From the NCBI GenBank assembly GCA_947253155.1, contig CAMXYK010000001.1, forward strand, positions 1-64,000: a DNA stretch of 64,000 nucleotides, read 5' to 3'. This document shows positions 8,802-17,153 of this stretch, one piece after another. Origin of the DNA: an uncultured Bifidobacteriaceae bacterium. GTDB lineage: Bacteria > Actinomycetota > Actinomycetes > Actinomycetales > Bifidobacteriaceae. Positions within the stretch are counted from its first letter, which is position 1. Every line of letters begins with the position of its first letter. A model generated the notes under the pieces. That model ran no database searches. It saw only the letters and a program-made list of their open reading frames with translations, and had not been told where the DNA came from. Both the position numbers and the translations under genes were made by a program.

Positions 8802-9419
8802 TTATTCTGCGGATTGAATTGAGGATTCTTGACGAGCAACATCAAGCGCTTTGTTGAAGGCATCACTAGTCCAACTTGCTCCAGCAACAACCGAAATATG
8901 CAAATCTTTTAACGGCTTTCCAACGATTTTGCCGGGGATAGCCTTTGAGAATGCATCCATATGGCCCTTTGAAATCGGCGTAAACGGATGAGACGTTATT
9001 TGTACATCGCTAATATTTCCATTTGCAACGCTTAAATTCACGTCAATGCTATCTTCTGCAACTGGCCCATACTTAGCTTTGATTTTATAATCGCCATCTT
9101 TATAATTGCCAGTGTCTGTTTTAGGCTGATTCTGCTGGTTTTTAGAATCTTGCGAATCTCCAGAATCTTCAATTTGCGCAGAAGACTTAGATTGCTGAGC
9201 GCCAGCATCGTACTTTCCAGAAGGATTACCACTATCGTCTGCGCTTTGACCAGAATTGCCAGCGAACTCATCGTTCATCGGCACAGCACTCGGCTCGCCG
9301 CAAGCAGAAAACATAGTTGACGATGCAGCTACAATCGCAAGCGTAGCAACGGTTTTCGTAACTTTTTTGGATTTCAAATCGTCGCGTGAAACATCGTGAA
9401 ACATATTATCTGAAACCAT
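8802..9419 (-). CDS. FMN-binding domain lipoprotein, predicted ApbE substrate
   Basis: Exported lipoprotein expected to carry covalent FMN. From ATG 9419 it has about 205 residues; an upstream TTG at 9464 gives 220. A hydrophobic stretch leads to the lipobox FSAC, then a Ser/Gln/Asn-rich linker of about 75 residues, then one FMN_bind domain starting at YKDGDYKIKAKYG. Near the end AGASWTSDAF matches the SGATxTS-type flavinylation motif in which ApbE modifies the threonine. It is the last gene of the iron-uptake cluster, and apbE lies at the head of the locus (17.2-18.3 kb). Inference: an extracytoplasmic electron carrier for reducing iron during uptake. Confidence 0.85.
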   Translation of the reverse strand: MVSDNMFHDVSRDDLKSKKVTKTVATLAIVAASSTMFSACGEPSAVPMNDEFAGNSGQSADDSGNPSGKYDAGAQQSKSSAQIEDSGDSQDSKNQQNQPKTDTGNYKDGDYKIKAKYGPVAEDSIDVNLSVANGNISDVQITSHPFTPISKGHMDAFSKAIPGKIVGKPLKDLHISVVAGASWTSDAFNKALDVARQESSIQSAE

Positions 9420-9479
9420 AAAATCATCGCCTTCAAATCTTGTATATTTTAAAATCTTACGCAACTAATCATCTAAAAA

Positions 9480-10325
9480 CTAATCATCTAAATTCGCTAA
9501 TTTAGGCGACTTAGTAGGCTCATGGTCTTGTAAAGCTTCCACAACGCTTTCATCAACATGCGCACTCGTAAACGCAGGCTTGCCACCAATCGCCTCGTAC
9601 GCTTTGCGCGCATCCTCATTATTCCAACGTTCGCCAACAAGCACACCGTGGTTGAGCATAATTTCGCGATCCGCACACTGAGCAACCAAAGAATCGTGAG
9701 TTACAACAATAATCGTCGTGCCTTGATCATGCAGCTGCTTAAACAAGTCAAGCACAATCTGCTCATTTTTTTCATCCAAATTACCTGTAGGCTCATCCGC
9801 AAGAAGCAACTTCGGGCAGTTTATAAGCGCACGAGCAACGCAAACACGCTGTTGCTCACCACCAGAAAGCTGGCTTGGCAAATGGTGAGCGCGATCCTTC
9901 AAACCTACGCGATCCAAAGCATCCATTGCTTGAGCTTCGTCAACAACCGAATGATAGTATTGCGCAACCATCACATTTTCAACGGCAGTTAAATGCGGCA
10001 CAAGATAAAACTTTTGAAAAACTAAGCCGATTACGTTTTTACGAACGTCTGCAAGCTGACCTGCGTTCAAATCCTCAAGTTTGCGTCCTTGCAAAGACAC
10101 GGAACCCTTGGACGGCGAATCCATGCAGCCAATAATGTTCATTAGTGTTGTTTTGCCAGATCCACTGGAGCCAACAATTGAAAGCCACTCGCCTTCTGGC
10201 ACAGTAAGCGACAAATCGTCAACCGCACGAAGAGAGCCGTAAATCTTGGAAATATGATCCAAAGTCAAAAGCATTCTTGGCTTAGACTCCGCGCCTTCCA
10301 GCTTATTTTCTACATTCTCTGTCAT
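9480..10325 (-). CDS. ABC transporter ATPase of the iron-uptake locus (MacB/LolD type)
   Basis: Cytoplasmic ATPase partner of the two FtsX-type permeases upstream. The 281-residue protein has Walker A GSSGSGKTT near residue 53, the signature LSGGEQQRV, Walker B LLLADEP and the switch His in VVTHD. A 55-residue C-terminal tail after the ATPase core is unusual for the family and has no recognised domain. It lies 63 bp after the second permease gene and 60 bp before the FMN-binding lipoprotein gene. MacB-like ATPases power mechanical work across the membrane rather than classical import. Confidence 0.92.
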   Translation of the reverse strand: MTENVENKLEGAESKPRMLLTLDHISKIYGSLRAVDDLSLTVPEGEWLSIVGSSGSGKTTLMNIIGCMDSPSKGSVSLQGRKLEDLNAGQLADVRKNVIGLVFQKFYLVPHLTAVENVMVAQYYHSVVDEAQAMDALDRVGLKDRAHHLPSQLSGGEQQRVCVARALINCPKLLLADEPTGNLDEKNEQIVLDLFKQLHDQGTTIIVVTHDSLVAQCADREIMLNHGVLVGERWNNEDARKAYEAIGGKPAFTSAHVDESVVEALQDHEPTKSPKLANLDD

Positions 10326-10388
10326 ATTAAATCCTTAACTCAAATCCTTAACTCAAATCTTAAACAATCCATAAATTTACACTTAAAA

Positions 10389-11708
10389 CTATTCTTCTCG
10401 AAGCACAATCGCAGGGTCAATTTTCGAAGCTCGCAAAACAGGCGGCAAAGCAGCAACGCAAGAAGCAATCAGGCTAAATGCAACAGAAAATGCAACAAGC
10501 CACCAATTCACACCCAAATCTCTAGCGAACACCATTGCCGCAAGCAAACGCGCAAACACATACCCTACGGCCGTACCTGCGATTCCGCCAATCAAGCCGT
10601 ATAATCCAGCTTCAGCAGTAAACTCCACGCCAATACTCCTGGCACTTGCACCCAAAGCTTTACGCAAACCAATTTCGTTTCGACGCTGCTGCACAATCGA
10701 AGAAATCGTAGTGCTCACACCAACCATCATCAGCACCAAAACAACAAGCGACACAATCCAAAACAGGCTGCGAAGCATTGTAACAATACCGGTATCTGCT
10801 GCAGTAACTTTAGTAACTTGCTGAGCGCGCACACGCATAGAAGTCATATCGTTAATACTTCGCACAACCGCATCAACGCTAGGTGCAGAAGACGAATAAG
10901 CAATCACGTCTGCTCCGCGCTTAACGCCAGTAAGAGTATTCACATCCGCATTAAGAGCATAAAGCATGGAATCTTCCGCGCCACCAGTGTCCAAAATGCC
11001 ACAAACGCGGAAAGTTGTGCCGTGAGTATCCATAATATCCGTTGAAACTCGGCCTTCAACAAGCTTTTGTTGAGAAGATTTTTGCGAAGACTGATCTGCA
11101 GATTTATTTGCGGACTTACTTGCGGACTTACTTTCAGACTTATTTGCAGACTTTTCTGCAGACTTTTCTGCCGGCTTATGCGAGCCGTCAGTATTATCAG
11201 ATGATCTATACGCAATCGCAATACGAGAGCCTATTTTTAAGCCCATCGCAGAAGCAACATCTCGACCAACCATAACATTTCCGCCGCTAGGCCAGTCGCC
11301 ATCCACATTCCAATGTTTATTAAGCGACTTTACTGAACGAACGTCTATTCCTGCTAAAACATACGGAGCCGCATTAATACGCACATTTTCGTAACGATAT
11401 GTAGCAGACCGCATAGCACCTTTTGCAAGAACCATGTCGTTTGTGTGCAAAACCATTGCGCGATCAATACCGTTTTTCCACTCGCCCTCAATTGGCGTTA
11501 CGATGATATTCGCTCCGTACGCGCGCATTTCGTCACTCATCTGTTGAGGCACAACAAGGCAGATTGCAGCTAAGCAAAACAGCGTAGCAGCGCCAACAAG
11601 CGTTGCAATAACAGCCATTACAGCGCGCGATTTACGGCGAAATACCGCGCTAAATAGCATTGTTATAAACATAGTGTTATTCGACGTAATATAAGATCTA
11701 CCTGCCAT
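10389..11708 (-). CDS. FtsX/MacB-type ABC permease 2 with Ser-Lys-rich insertion
   Basis: Membrane component of the iron-locus ABC system. The ATG at 11708 has GGAGG 7 nt upstream and gives 439 residues; an earlier in-frame start at 11732 has no such site. One N-terminal transmembrane helix is followed by a periplasmic MacB-like core and three C-terminal helices (FWIVSLVVLVLMM onward). The periplasmic part carries a low-complexity stretch of repeated K-S-A/E-x units, coded by 12-bp DNA repeats at 11098-11169. The start overlaps the preceding permease stop by 11 bp, so the two are translationally coupled and probably form a heterodimer. Confidence 0.88.
   Translation of the reverse strand: MAGRSYITSNNTMFITMLFSAVFRRKSRAVMAVIATLVGAATLFCLAAICLVVPQQMSDEMRAYGANIIVTPIEGEWKNGIDRAMVLHTNDMVLAKGAMRSATYRYENVRINAAPYVLAGIDVRSVKSLNKHWNVDGDWPSGGNVMVGRDVASAMGLKIGSRIAIAYRSSDNTDGSHKPAEKSAEKSANKSESKSASKSANKSADQSSQKSSQQKLVEGRVSTDIMDTHGTTFRVCGILDTGGAEDSMLYALNADVNTLTGVKRGADVIAYSSSAPSVDAVVRSINDMTSMRVRAQQVTKVTAADTGIVTMLRSLFWIVSLVVLVLMMVGVSTTISSIVQQRRNEIGLRKALGASARSIGVEFTAEAGLYGLIGGIAGTAVGYVFARLLAAMVFARDLGVNWWLVAFSVAFSLIASCVAALPPVLRASKIDPAIVLREE
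11098..11169. repeat. Six 12-bp coding repeats
   Basis: Six consecutive 12-bp units, such as GCGGACTTACTT (present twice in tandem) and GCAGACTTTTCT (twice in tandem), code for the Ser-Lys-Ala-rich stretch of permease 2. The units keep the frame, so copy-number changes would shorten or lengthen the linker by four residues each. Confidence 0.75.
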
Positions 11709-13032
11709 GAAGCACCTCCGCAGGACGCACACTCAGAATCGAACGAATCGACGAGCCTGCAGCCGCAAGCACAGTCAGCGCAAGCAGCACAAACACAAGC
11801 ACAAACACCATTGGTCGGAACAAAATCGCGGATCCAAACACTGTAAAACCAATAATCTGCGCCATTGCAAAGCCTAAAACCATGCCAAACAGCGCTCCTG
11901 CAAACGCAATAACTGCAGTTTCCATAAGCATTAACCGCGCAACAGCACCATCTCGCGCACCCAAAGCTTTAAGCAAGGCAAGCTCACCGGAACGCTCCGA
12001 AATTGAAGCAGCCATAAGATTCGCCACAGCAACAGCCGCAGCAATCAAACTCAATGCAGTCATCAAAACCATAACAGCACGCGTCTTATTTAATACGTTA
12101 CCCTGCAACGCCGCAACTTGACGAACCTGCTTTGCAACAGCTCCCGGAATTACCTCCTCAATTTGGTAAGTAATCGAACTCGGGTAAGCAGTGCAATACC
12201 AAGTCTCCCACTCTTCCTGGCTTAGAGCTGCCGGATTTTTAGCAGCCTTACGAGCCAAATCATTTTCCGGAGTTGTAAGCGCCTTTACTTCAATCAAATC
12301 AGTCATATTCGGCTTATTTGCAAGGTTTTGAGCGTCACTAGAGCTTGCGTAAATTGCGTTATTGTCGTCGTCACCAGAATCGTATACACCAACCAAGCGC
12401 AACGAAACCTCGCGTCCGTCGCGAAGCAAACGCAAACGCTGACCAAGTTTTAAGTGCAAACGCTCAGCTAGCTGCGAACCTACCATTGCCTCGGATTGAT
12501 TATCTTTTGCCCAACGACCATAGCGAATCTTCCACCACGAACGCAAACCTTGAACGCCAACAACAGTTGTTTCACCAGAAGCCAGCGCAAGCTTGCGATT
12601 AAACCAAGTTCCAACAATAGGCACAACAGTTTTAGTAGATGGATTTACCTCAAGATTTGCGTGAACCGTTATTTTCGGCGCAAAATTCGTAATATTGAAC
12701 GCCCAGAAAATCATTTTAATTTTCGCAGCATCCGATTCCTTCAAAAAAGCAGTAGACTCTTGGCTTTCGGCAATTGCTAAACTATGCAAAGCGGAGGAAT
12801 TAGTTTGTTCGCGAGACGCATACAAATCATTCACCACAGCGCTAGATTTTGGTTGAACAACAATATTCGAACCGTACGAACTAAGCTCGGCGTTAATCTT
12901 GTCTCCAACGTCGTACACAACGCTAAGCATAGCAACGCTTACGCACGCGCTTAAGCACACTACAAGCGCAATCAGCAGACGCTTTTTTATTTGCCGCACA
13001 AGAGATCGAGCAACCATGCGCATCATAAACAT
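11698..13032 (-). CDS. FtsX/MacB-type ABC permease 1 of the iron-uptake locus
   Basis: Membrane subunit of 444 residues. One transmembrane helix near residues 17-38 is followed by a roughly 250-residue extracytoplasmic domain and the typical FtsX block of three helices (VMVLMTALSLIAAAVAVANL, then AVIAFAGALFGMVLGFAMAQ, then a third). The ALGARDGAVARLM segment after the first C-terminal helix matches the coupling helix region of FtsX permeases. GGAGC lies just before the ATG. It follows the DUF2318 gene by 12 bp and overlaps permease 2. Confidence 0.9.
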   Translation of the reverse strand: MFMMRMVARSLVRQIKKRLLIALVVCLSACVSVAMLSVVYDVGDKINAELSSYGSNIVVQPKSSAVVNDLYASREQTNSSALHSLAIAESQESTAFLKESDAAKIKMIFWAFNITNFAPKITVHANLEVNPSTKTVVPIVGTWFNRKLALASGETTVVGVQGLRSWWKIRYGRWAKDNQSEAMVGSQLAERLHLKLGQRLRLLRDGREVSLRLVGVYDSGDDDNNAIYASSSDAQNLANKPNMTDLIEVKALTTPENDLARKAAKNPAALSQEEWETWYCTAYPSSITYQIEEVIPGAVAKQVRQVAALQGNVLNKTRAVMVLMTALSLIAAAVAVANLMAASISERSGELALLKALGARDGAVARLMLMETAVIAFAGALFGMVLGFAMAQIIGFTVFGSAILFRPMVFVLVFVLLALTVLAAAGSSIRSILSVRPAEVLHGR

Positions 13033-13044
13033 TTGCGTTGCTCC

Positions 13045-14316
13045 TTACTTAAAGTGCGAACTAAGCACGTCTAAATCAGCAGTATGAATTGTGATTTTGC
13101 CATGCCCAGCCTTATACGGGAACGGAATCGGATTGCAACCACCTTTAAATCCAATAGTTGCTAAGTTAATTGCTACGTCGCATTTGCGGCAAATAATCTT
13201 ACCGTCTTTTTCGTAGTAGCCTGCATCACCGCAGTTTTCGCAAGCATCCAAGCCAACGCCGTACGCTCCACCATTCTTTTTAATGATTATAAAGCGCATA
13301 ACAGTGCCGTCTTTTGCTTTGTATTGGAAGCGATGAAGATGGCCATCTGAAATTTGCACAAAGTTGATAGTTGCCACACCATCGTGCAATTCGTACGGTT
13401 CTGGAGGAGTAAGAGTTGGCTTAATATTCATAATAGATACGCCTGCAGTAAGCGTAAGTATTACGGTAACAGCAGCCAAAAGTGCTGCGAGCGCAGACTT
13501 TCGAGATTTACGCTTAAAAGCTCGCTTCGTGCGAATTTCTGCAGCATTTTCTCCAACTACTGCCGTTTTAAAGCCGATTATGAGAGAAGCAACTGCAGGA
13601 ATCAAAAATACGCTAATTTGCGCCATAATCATCAGCGGATTATTGTTAATCAGCCAAACAAGCACGCTGAAAGAAAAGTCGTCAATATAAAGCAGAATGC
13701 TTCCTTGCATAATCTGCAAAAGTGAAGTTATGTGCTGCACAAGCAGAATAATCATGCTTAGCACAATCGCAATTTTGAAGGAAATCGCGTTAGACGTGGC
13801 TCGCAAAGAGCGCACCATAAGACTTAAGCAAATTGCCGCAATAACACCGATTACGAATCCGAGCGCACGAAGTAGCATGTCGGAAGTAAAAGGAGGAGTG
13901 CTTGAATCTACAAAAATCGTAAGCTGTAAAATAACGTCTGGAAGCGCATAAAATACGGTAAGCGCTAGCGCACACGCGCCAATTGCGTTGCTTATGTGCA
14001 TTAAAAGTGGATGTTCGCGCCAGTTTTCAACAGTTTTACGAGAACGAATTACAACCGCAATTGCTGCAATATCAAAAGGAACTGCAACGCATAGCGCAGG
14101 CATATTAATAAAGTTGCGTTGATTAATTACTACGCTTGCGCGAAGAATTGCAAAAATAAGTGCAGCGACTGTGCCAACCGACAATCCGTACAGTCTCCAG
14201 CGCGCACTCAGCGGCTTATCGCGCCCCTCACCAACCGTAAGAGAAGCGCTTAAGCCCATTGTAAGTAGCGTAAGAGGGAGCAGCCCAGGAAGTACTGCTA
14301 CGAACAGTCTGAGCAT
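13045..14316 (-). CDS. DUF2318 membrane protein with C-terminal Cys-rich (Fe-S-like) domain
   Basis: Integral membrane protein of 423 residues. About nine hydrophobic segments fill residues 1-300. The C-terminal 110 residues form the DUF2318 domain, with DACENCGDAGYY, a CRKC pair and GFKGGCNPIPFPY. The paired cysteines suggest a metal or Fe-S site outside the membrane. In known loci DUF2318 proteins accompany FTR1 and P19-like proteins, which is the case here. It may pass electrons or iron between the lipoproteins and the permease; this is inference. It follows the P19 gene after an AT-rich spacer. Confidence 0.9.
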   Translation of the reverse strand: MLRLFVAVLPGLLPLTLLTMGLSASLTVGEGRDKPLSARWRLYGLSVGTVAALIFAILRASVVINQRNFINMPALCVAVPFDIAAIAVVIRSRKTVENWREHPLLMHISNAIGACALALTVFYALPDVILQLTIFVDSSTPPFTSDMLLRALGFVIGVIAAICLSLMVRSLRATSNAISFKIAIVLSMIILLVQHITSLLQIMQGSILLYIDDFSFSVLVWLINNNPLMIMAQISVFLIPAVASLIIGFKTAVVGENAAEIRTKRAFKRKSRKSALAALLAAVTVILTLTAGVSIMNIKPTLTPPEPYELHDGVATINFVQISDGHLHRFQYKAKDGTVMRFIIIKKNGGAYGVGLDACENCGDAGYYEKDGKIICRKCDVAINLATIGFKGGCNPIPFPYKAGHGKITIHTADLDVLSSHFK

Positions 14317-14332
14317 AACTCCCTCCTTTGCT

Positions 14333-14441
14333 ATTAGTTACAATCTATTATTCAATAATTACTAATAATTAGTAATAATTACTAGCTATTACAATTACTA
14401 GCTATTTCTAACTATTACTAATTATTACTAGCTATTACTAC
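14333..14441. repeat. Repetitive AT-rich spacer between the P19 and DUF2318 genes
   Basis: Degenerate direct copies of ATTACTAGCTATTAC and shorter TTACTA units fill the gap. No stable hairpin or T-run is evident, so it is probably a transcribed spacer. Confidence 0.55.
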
Positions 14442-15082
14442 CACTGGCGAGGAGTGTACTTCCAGTCGTCGAAAGTAGCCTTGATTGGCTCAGTCCAGAA
14501 GCGGCCGGTTACGCCGGTAGCAGGATCAACGTGAAGCATCCAACCCTTCTTTTCTGGGGATTCGACAGAAAGCACGAGCTTGTAGTTGCCAGCCTTGTCG
14601 AGCTTAACGTTTGCACCGTAGTGAGGACCATCGGAAGCGTTCATCTGCATGAAAGTACCCTTACCAACGGATTCGCCACTTGCCTTGTCAACAATCTCAT
14701 AGTTCACAGTCAAATCTGGAATGAACTCACCCTTGCCGTAGCCAAGCTTGGTGCCTTCCTTGTTTGCGTGAATATCGGCCTCAAGGTGGAAGCTAGCTTC
14801 GCTCGCCTTCAAACCCATGCCAGCTGGAACCATGTCCACTGGCTGGAAGTACACGGCGCCGATAGTAAGAGGTCCAATGTTTTGATCCTGGTGAGGGCCA
14901 ACTGGCACCTCTTCAAAGCCCTTATCGCCGCCTTTGTCATCAGACTTGTCATCGGCCTTCTGCTCTGTTGCTTGTGACTTAGAAGCAGACTTTGCAGCAT
15001 TTCCGTTAGAACCGCAGCCGGCAAGCGCAAGAATACCTGCGAGAGCCAAAGCAGCAAGTGCCATCATCTTATTATTCTTCAT
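14438..15082 (-). CDS. P19/Tpd-like periplasmic iron-binding lipoprotein
   Basis: Metal-binding partner of the FTR1 permease; 214 residues. The N-terminus is a signal with lipobox LAGC, followed by a Ser/Lys/Asp-rich linker. The mature part matches P19/Tpd (high-affinity iron transport): FHLEADIHA holds the His-x-Glu ligand pair, FMQMNASDGPHYGANV holds the Met and His ligands, and a further His lies in GWMLHVDPATGV. In characterised P19 proteins these residues bind copper and iron. It sits second in the operon after FTR1, across an AT-rich spacer of about 150 bp. Confidence 0.92.
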   Translation of the reverse strand: MKNNKMMALAALALAGILALAGCGSNGNAAKSASKSQATEQKADDKSDDKGGDKGFEEVPVGPHQDQNIGPLTIGAVYFQPVDMVPAGMGLKASEASFHLEADIHANKEGTKLGYGKGEFIPDLTVNYEIVDKASGESVGKGTFMQMNASDGPHYGANVKLDKAGNYKLVLSVESPEKKGWMLHVDPATGVTGRFWTEPIKATFDDWKYTPRQW

Positions 15083-15103
15083 ATCTAACCTTTTTCTTTT
15101 GAT

Positions 15104-15231
15104 TGATTAGTTATTTTTATTATTTAATTATTAAATTATTAAATTAGTTAGTTAGCTATTTAGTTATTTTTATATTTATTATTAGCTATCTATCTGTTGT
15201 TTATTTATTTGTTATTTATTTATTATTTTGC
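15104..15231. repeat. AT-rich simple-sequence spacer between the FTR1 and P19 genes
   Basis: Runs of TTATT, TTAGTTAG and TATCTATC-type units fill the gap with almost no G or C. I see no promoter or terminator that can be argued with confidence. Confidence 0.5.
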
Positions 15232-16950
15232 CTATTTACTTTCTATCGCGCGCTTCCCACGGCTTCGCGCAATAGAAACGCAAAGTAGCGAAATCACAAC
15301 AATCGCAGCCAAAATTTGAGCCACAATTGTTTCCACGTACGGATAGAATCCAAGCCAATCGTTAGTTGGCAAGCCTTGAATATACATACCTGCGAGCGCA
15401 TCACCCTCAATAAGAGCGTGCACGCCGCCGCCGGCAAAAATCACCACAAGCACCGACATAAGAGCACTTGTGCCAGTAAAGAATGGGCGAATTGGTATGC
15501 GAACAGAAGCAAAGCGAATAAGCAAGAATATAACTACCAAAACCGCAGCAGCAGAAACGAAACCGCCCCAAATCATGGAGTCGGCTCCGTTTGAAACAGC
15601 AAAAATAGCCTGGTAGAAGATTACAGTTTCTGCGCCTTCACGGAATACTGCCAAGAAACTAAGCAACGCGAGCGAAATCAAGCTGCCTTTAGACACAGCA
15701 GCAGTAGTTTGATCGCTAATATACTTATTCCACGCTTGTACGGAAGAACGCGAAATCATCCAGTTGCTTGTGTACAAAAGCATAAGCATTGCAAACAGCG
15801 CAACCACGCCTTCTGTAATCTCTTGCTGAGGTCCAGAACCGTTGAAAAGTAAGCCAAACAGAGCTGCAACAATCAACGAAGCCACAATACCTGCCACAAG
15901 TCCCAAGTAAATGTACTTAACCATGTTTTTGTGGCCGGATTTAATCAGGTACGCAATAATTGCTGCAACAACAAGCAGAGCTTCCAAGCCTTCGCGAAGC
16001 AAAATTACAAAAGCCTGTCCGAAGGAGCTTGTTATAAACTGCATAAACGGATTTGCGTTTGAAGATGCGCCTTTGTCTAATTTCGCCGAGTCTTCAATAA
16101 GCATTGCTTTAAGATCCGTTACGAACTTTTTAGCTTGCTCAATTGTTTGGCCGTTGTTCATTGCTTGGCGGCACTCTTTGAATTGATATTCGACAGTTGA
16201 AACGCGGCTTCCGCTTATTGCGTTCATTACGTTCTTTTCAAAGCCGAGCTTTTCGTAATACTGGTAGTAAGCTTCGTTAATTAAATCAACTGCTGTTGCA
16301 ACTTGCGACTTGTTTCCTTTTGCTGATTTGTATGTTGCAACGGATTTGTCGAGAATAACGTTCATTTCTCGCGCAACTTGGCTCCATGTGCGGCCGTTGC
16401 GCCCAAGATTTTTCTTTTTTGCAGCGTCGAGCTTTTTGCGTTCTGCTTTGATTTGCGCACGAAGTTTTTGCGCGTAAATATTCGGCTTATCTATTTTTGA
16501 GTTTAAGTCGAGCTGAGCTGCAGTTTGTGAAACGTCTGCCGAAAGAGCTTTCGACACAGCGCTTATTTGCGAACCTTGATTTTGTTGATACACAAGCGTT
16601 TGCAACTGCTGGAATTGGTCTTGTTGCGACTGAACTTTGTTCTGACCAAAGGTATCTCGCACAACAGTAATCATGTTCGAAGCAACGTAAACGGAATTGT
16701 AAGCTGCTTGGAATCTAGTTGCAGCACCGGAATTATTACCGTTATTGTATTCCGCTTGGCCTTGTTGAAATTCGTCATCTATTGCTTTGGAAACGGCAGA
16801 CCAGCTAGCATAAGAGCGATCTGCATCTGTTGCGAAAGCTGGCGTAGTTATAGCAAACGAGCTTATAACGAAACTCAATAACATGCACACAGCCAGCATC
16901 AGTGCAGCCGAATCACGAACAATTCGGCGCACTTTTACACACGCGCGCAT
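15232..16950 (-). CDS. FTR1-family iron permease with large extracytoplasmic N-domain
   Basis: High-affinity iron permease of 572 residues. An N-terminal signal segment (about residues 13-40) leads to a roughly 260-residue extracytoplasmic helical domain, then the seven-helix FTR1 domain. Both diagnostic RExxE iron-binding motifs are present: REGLE in VILLREGLEALL and REGAE in FREGAETVIF. AGGAG precedes the ATG. It is the first gene of the run FTR1, P19, DUF2318, FtsX, FtsX, ATPase, FMN lipoprotein. The 200 bp before it hold a Fur-like palindrome at 17120-17139, which suggests iron-dependent repression (inference). Confidence 0.94.
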   Translation of the reverse strand: MRACVKVRRIVRDSAALMLAVCMLLSFVISSFAITTPAFATDADRSYASWSAVSKAIDDEFQQGQAEYNNGNNSGAATRFQAAYNSVYVASNMITVVRDTFGQNKVQSQQDQFQQLQTLVYQQNQGSQISAVSKALSADVSQTAAQLDLNSKIDKPNIYAQKLRAQIKAERKKLDAAKKKNLGRNGRTWSQVAREMNVILDKSVATYKSAKGNKSQVATAVDLINEAYYQYYEKLGFEKNVMNAISGSRVSTVEYQFKECRQAMNNGQTIEQAKKFVTDLKAMLIEDSAKLDKGASSNANPFMQFITSSFGQAFVILLREGLEALLVVAAIIAYLIKSGHKNMVKYIYLGLVAGIVASLIVAALFGLLFNGSGPQQEITEGVVALFAMLMLLYTSNWMISRSSVQAWNKYISDQTTAAVSKGSLISLALLSFLAVFREGAETVIFYQAIFAVSNGADSMIWGGFVSAAAVLVVIFLLIRFASVRIPIRPFFTGTSALMSVLVVIFAGGGVHALIEGDALAGMYIQGLPTNDWLGFYPYVETIVAQILAAIVVISLLCVSIARSRGKRAIESK

Positions 16951-17119
16951 AACATCTCCTCGCGTATTCTTACACTTCTACTTCTCAATGTGCTCTACCC
17001 CAATCGAGCACTCCCAACTAAAACTTGCCATCAAGGGCCCCACAGGTACATAATATCGACATATTAAGTAGATTGATATAGTTAAGCGAAAAAAACACGA
17101 AAATATTGCAAAAAATATG

Positions 17120-17139
17120 TTGATAACGATAATTATCAA
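17120..17139. promoter_or_regulatory. Candidate Fur-type operator upstream of the FTR1 operon
   Basis: TTGATAA (17120-17126) and TTATCAA (17133-17139) form a 7-bp inverted repeat around CGATAA. It contains two tandem GATAAY hexamers, the pattern of a Fur box. It lies about 170 bp before the FTR1 start and 15 bp after the apbE stop. A weak terminator for apbE is the alternative, but the stem is AT-only apart from one pair. Confidence 0.45.
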
Positions 17140-17153
17140 TCTTTTTTCTGTGA

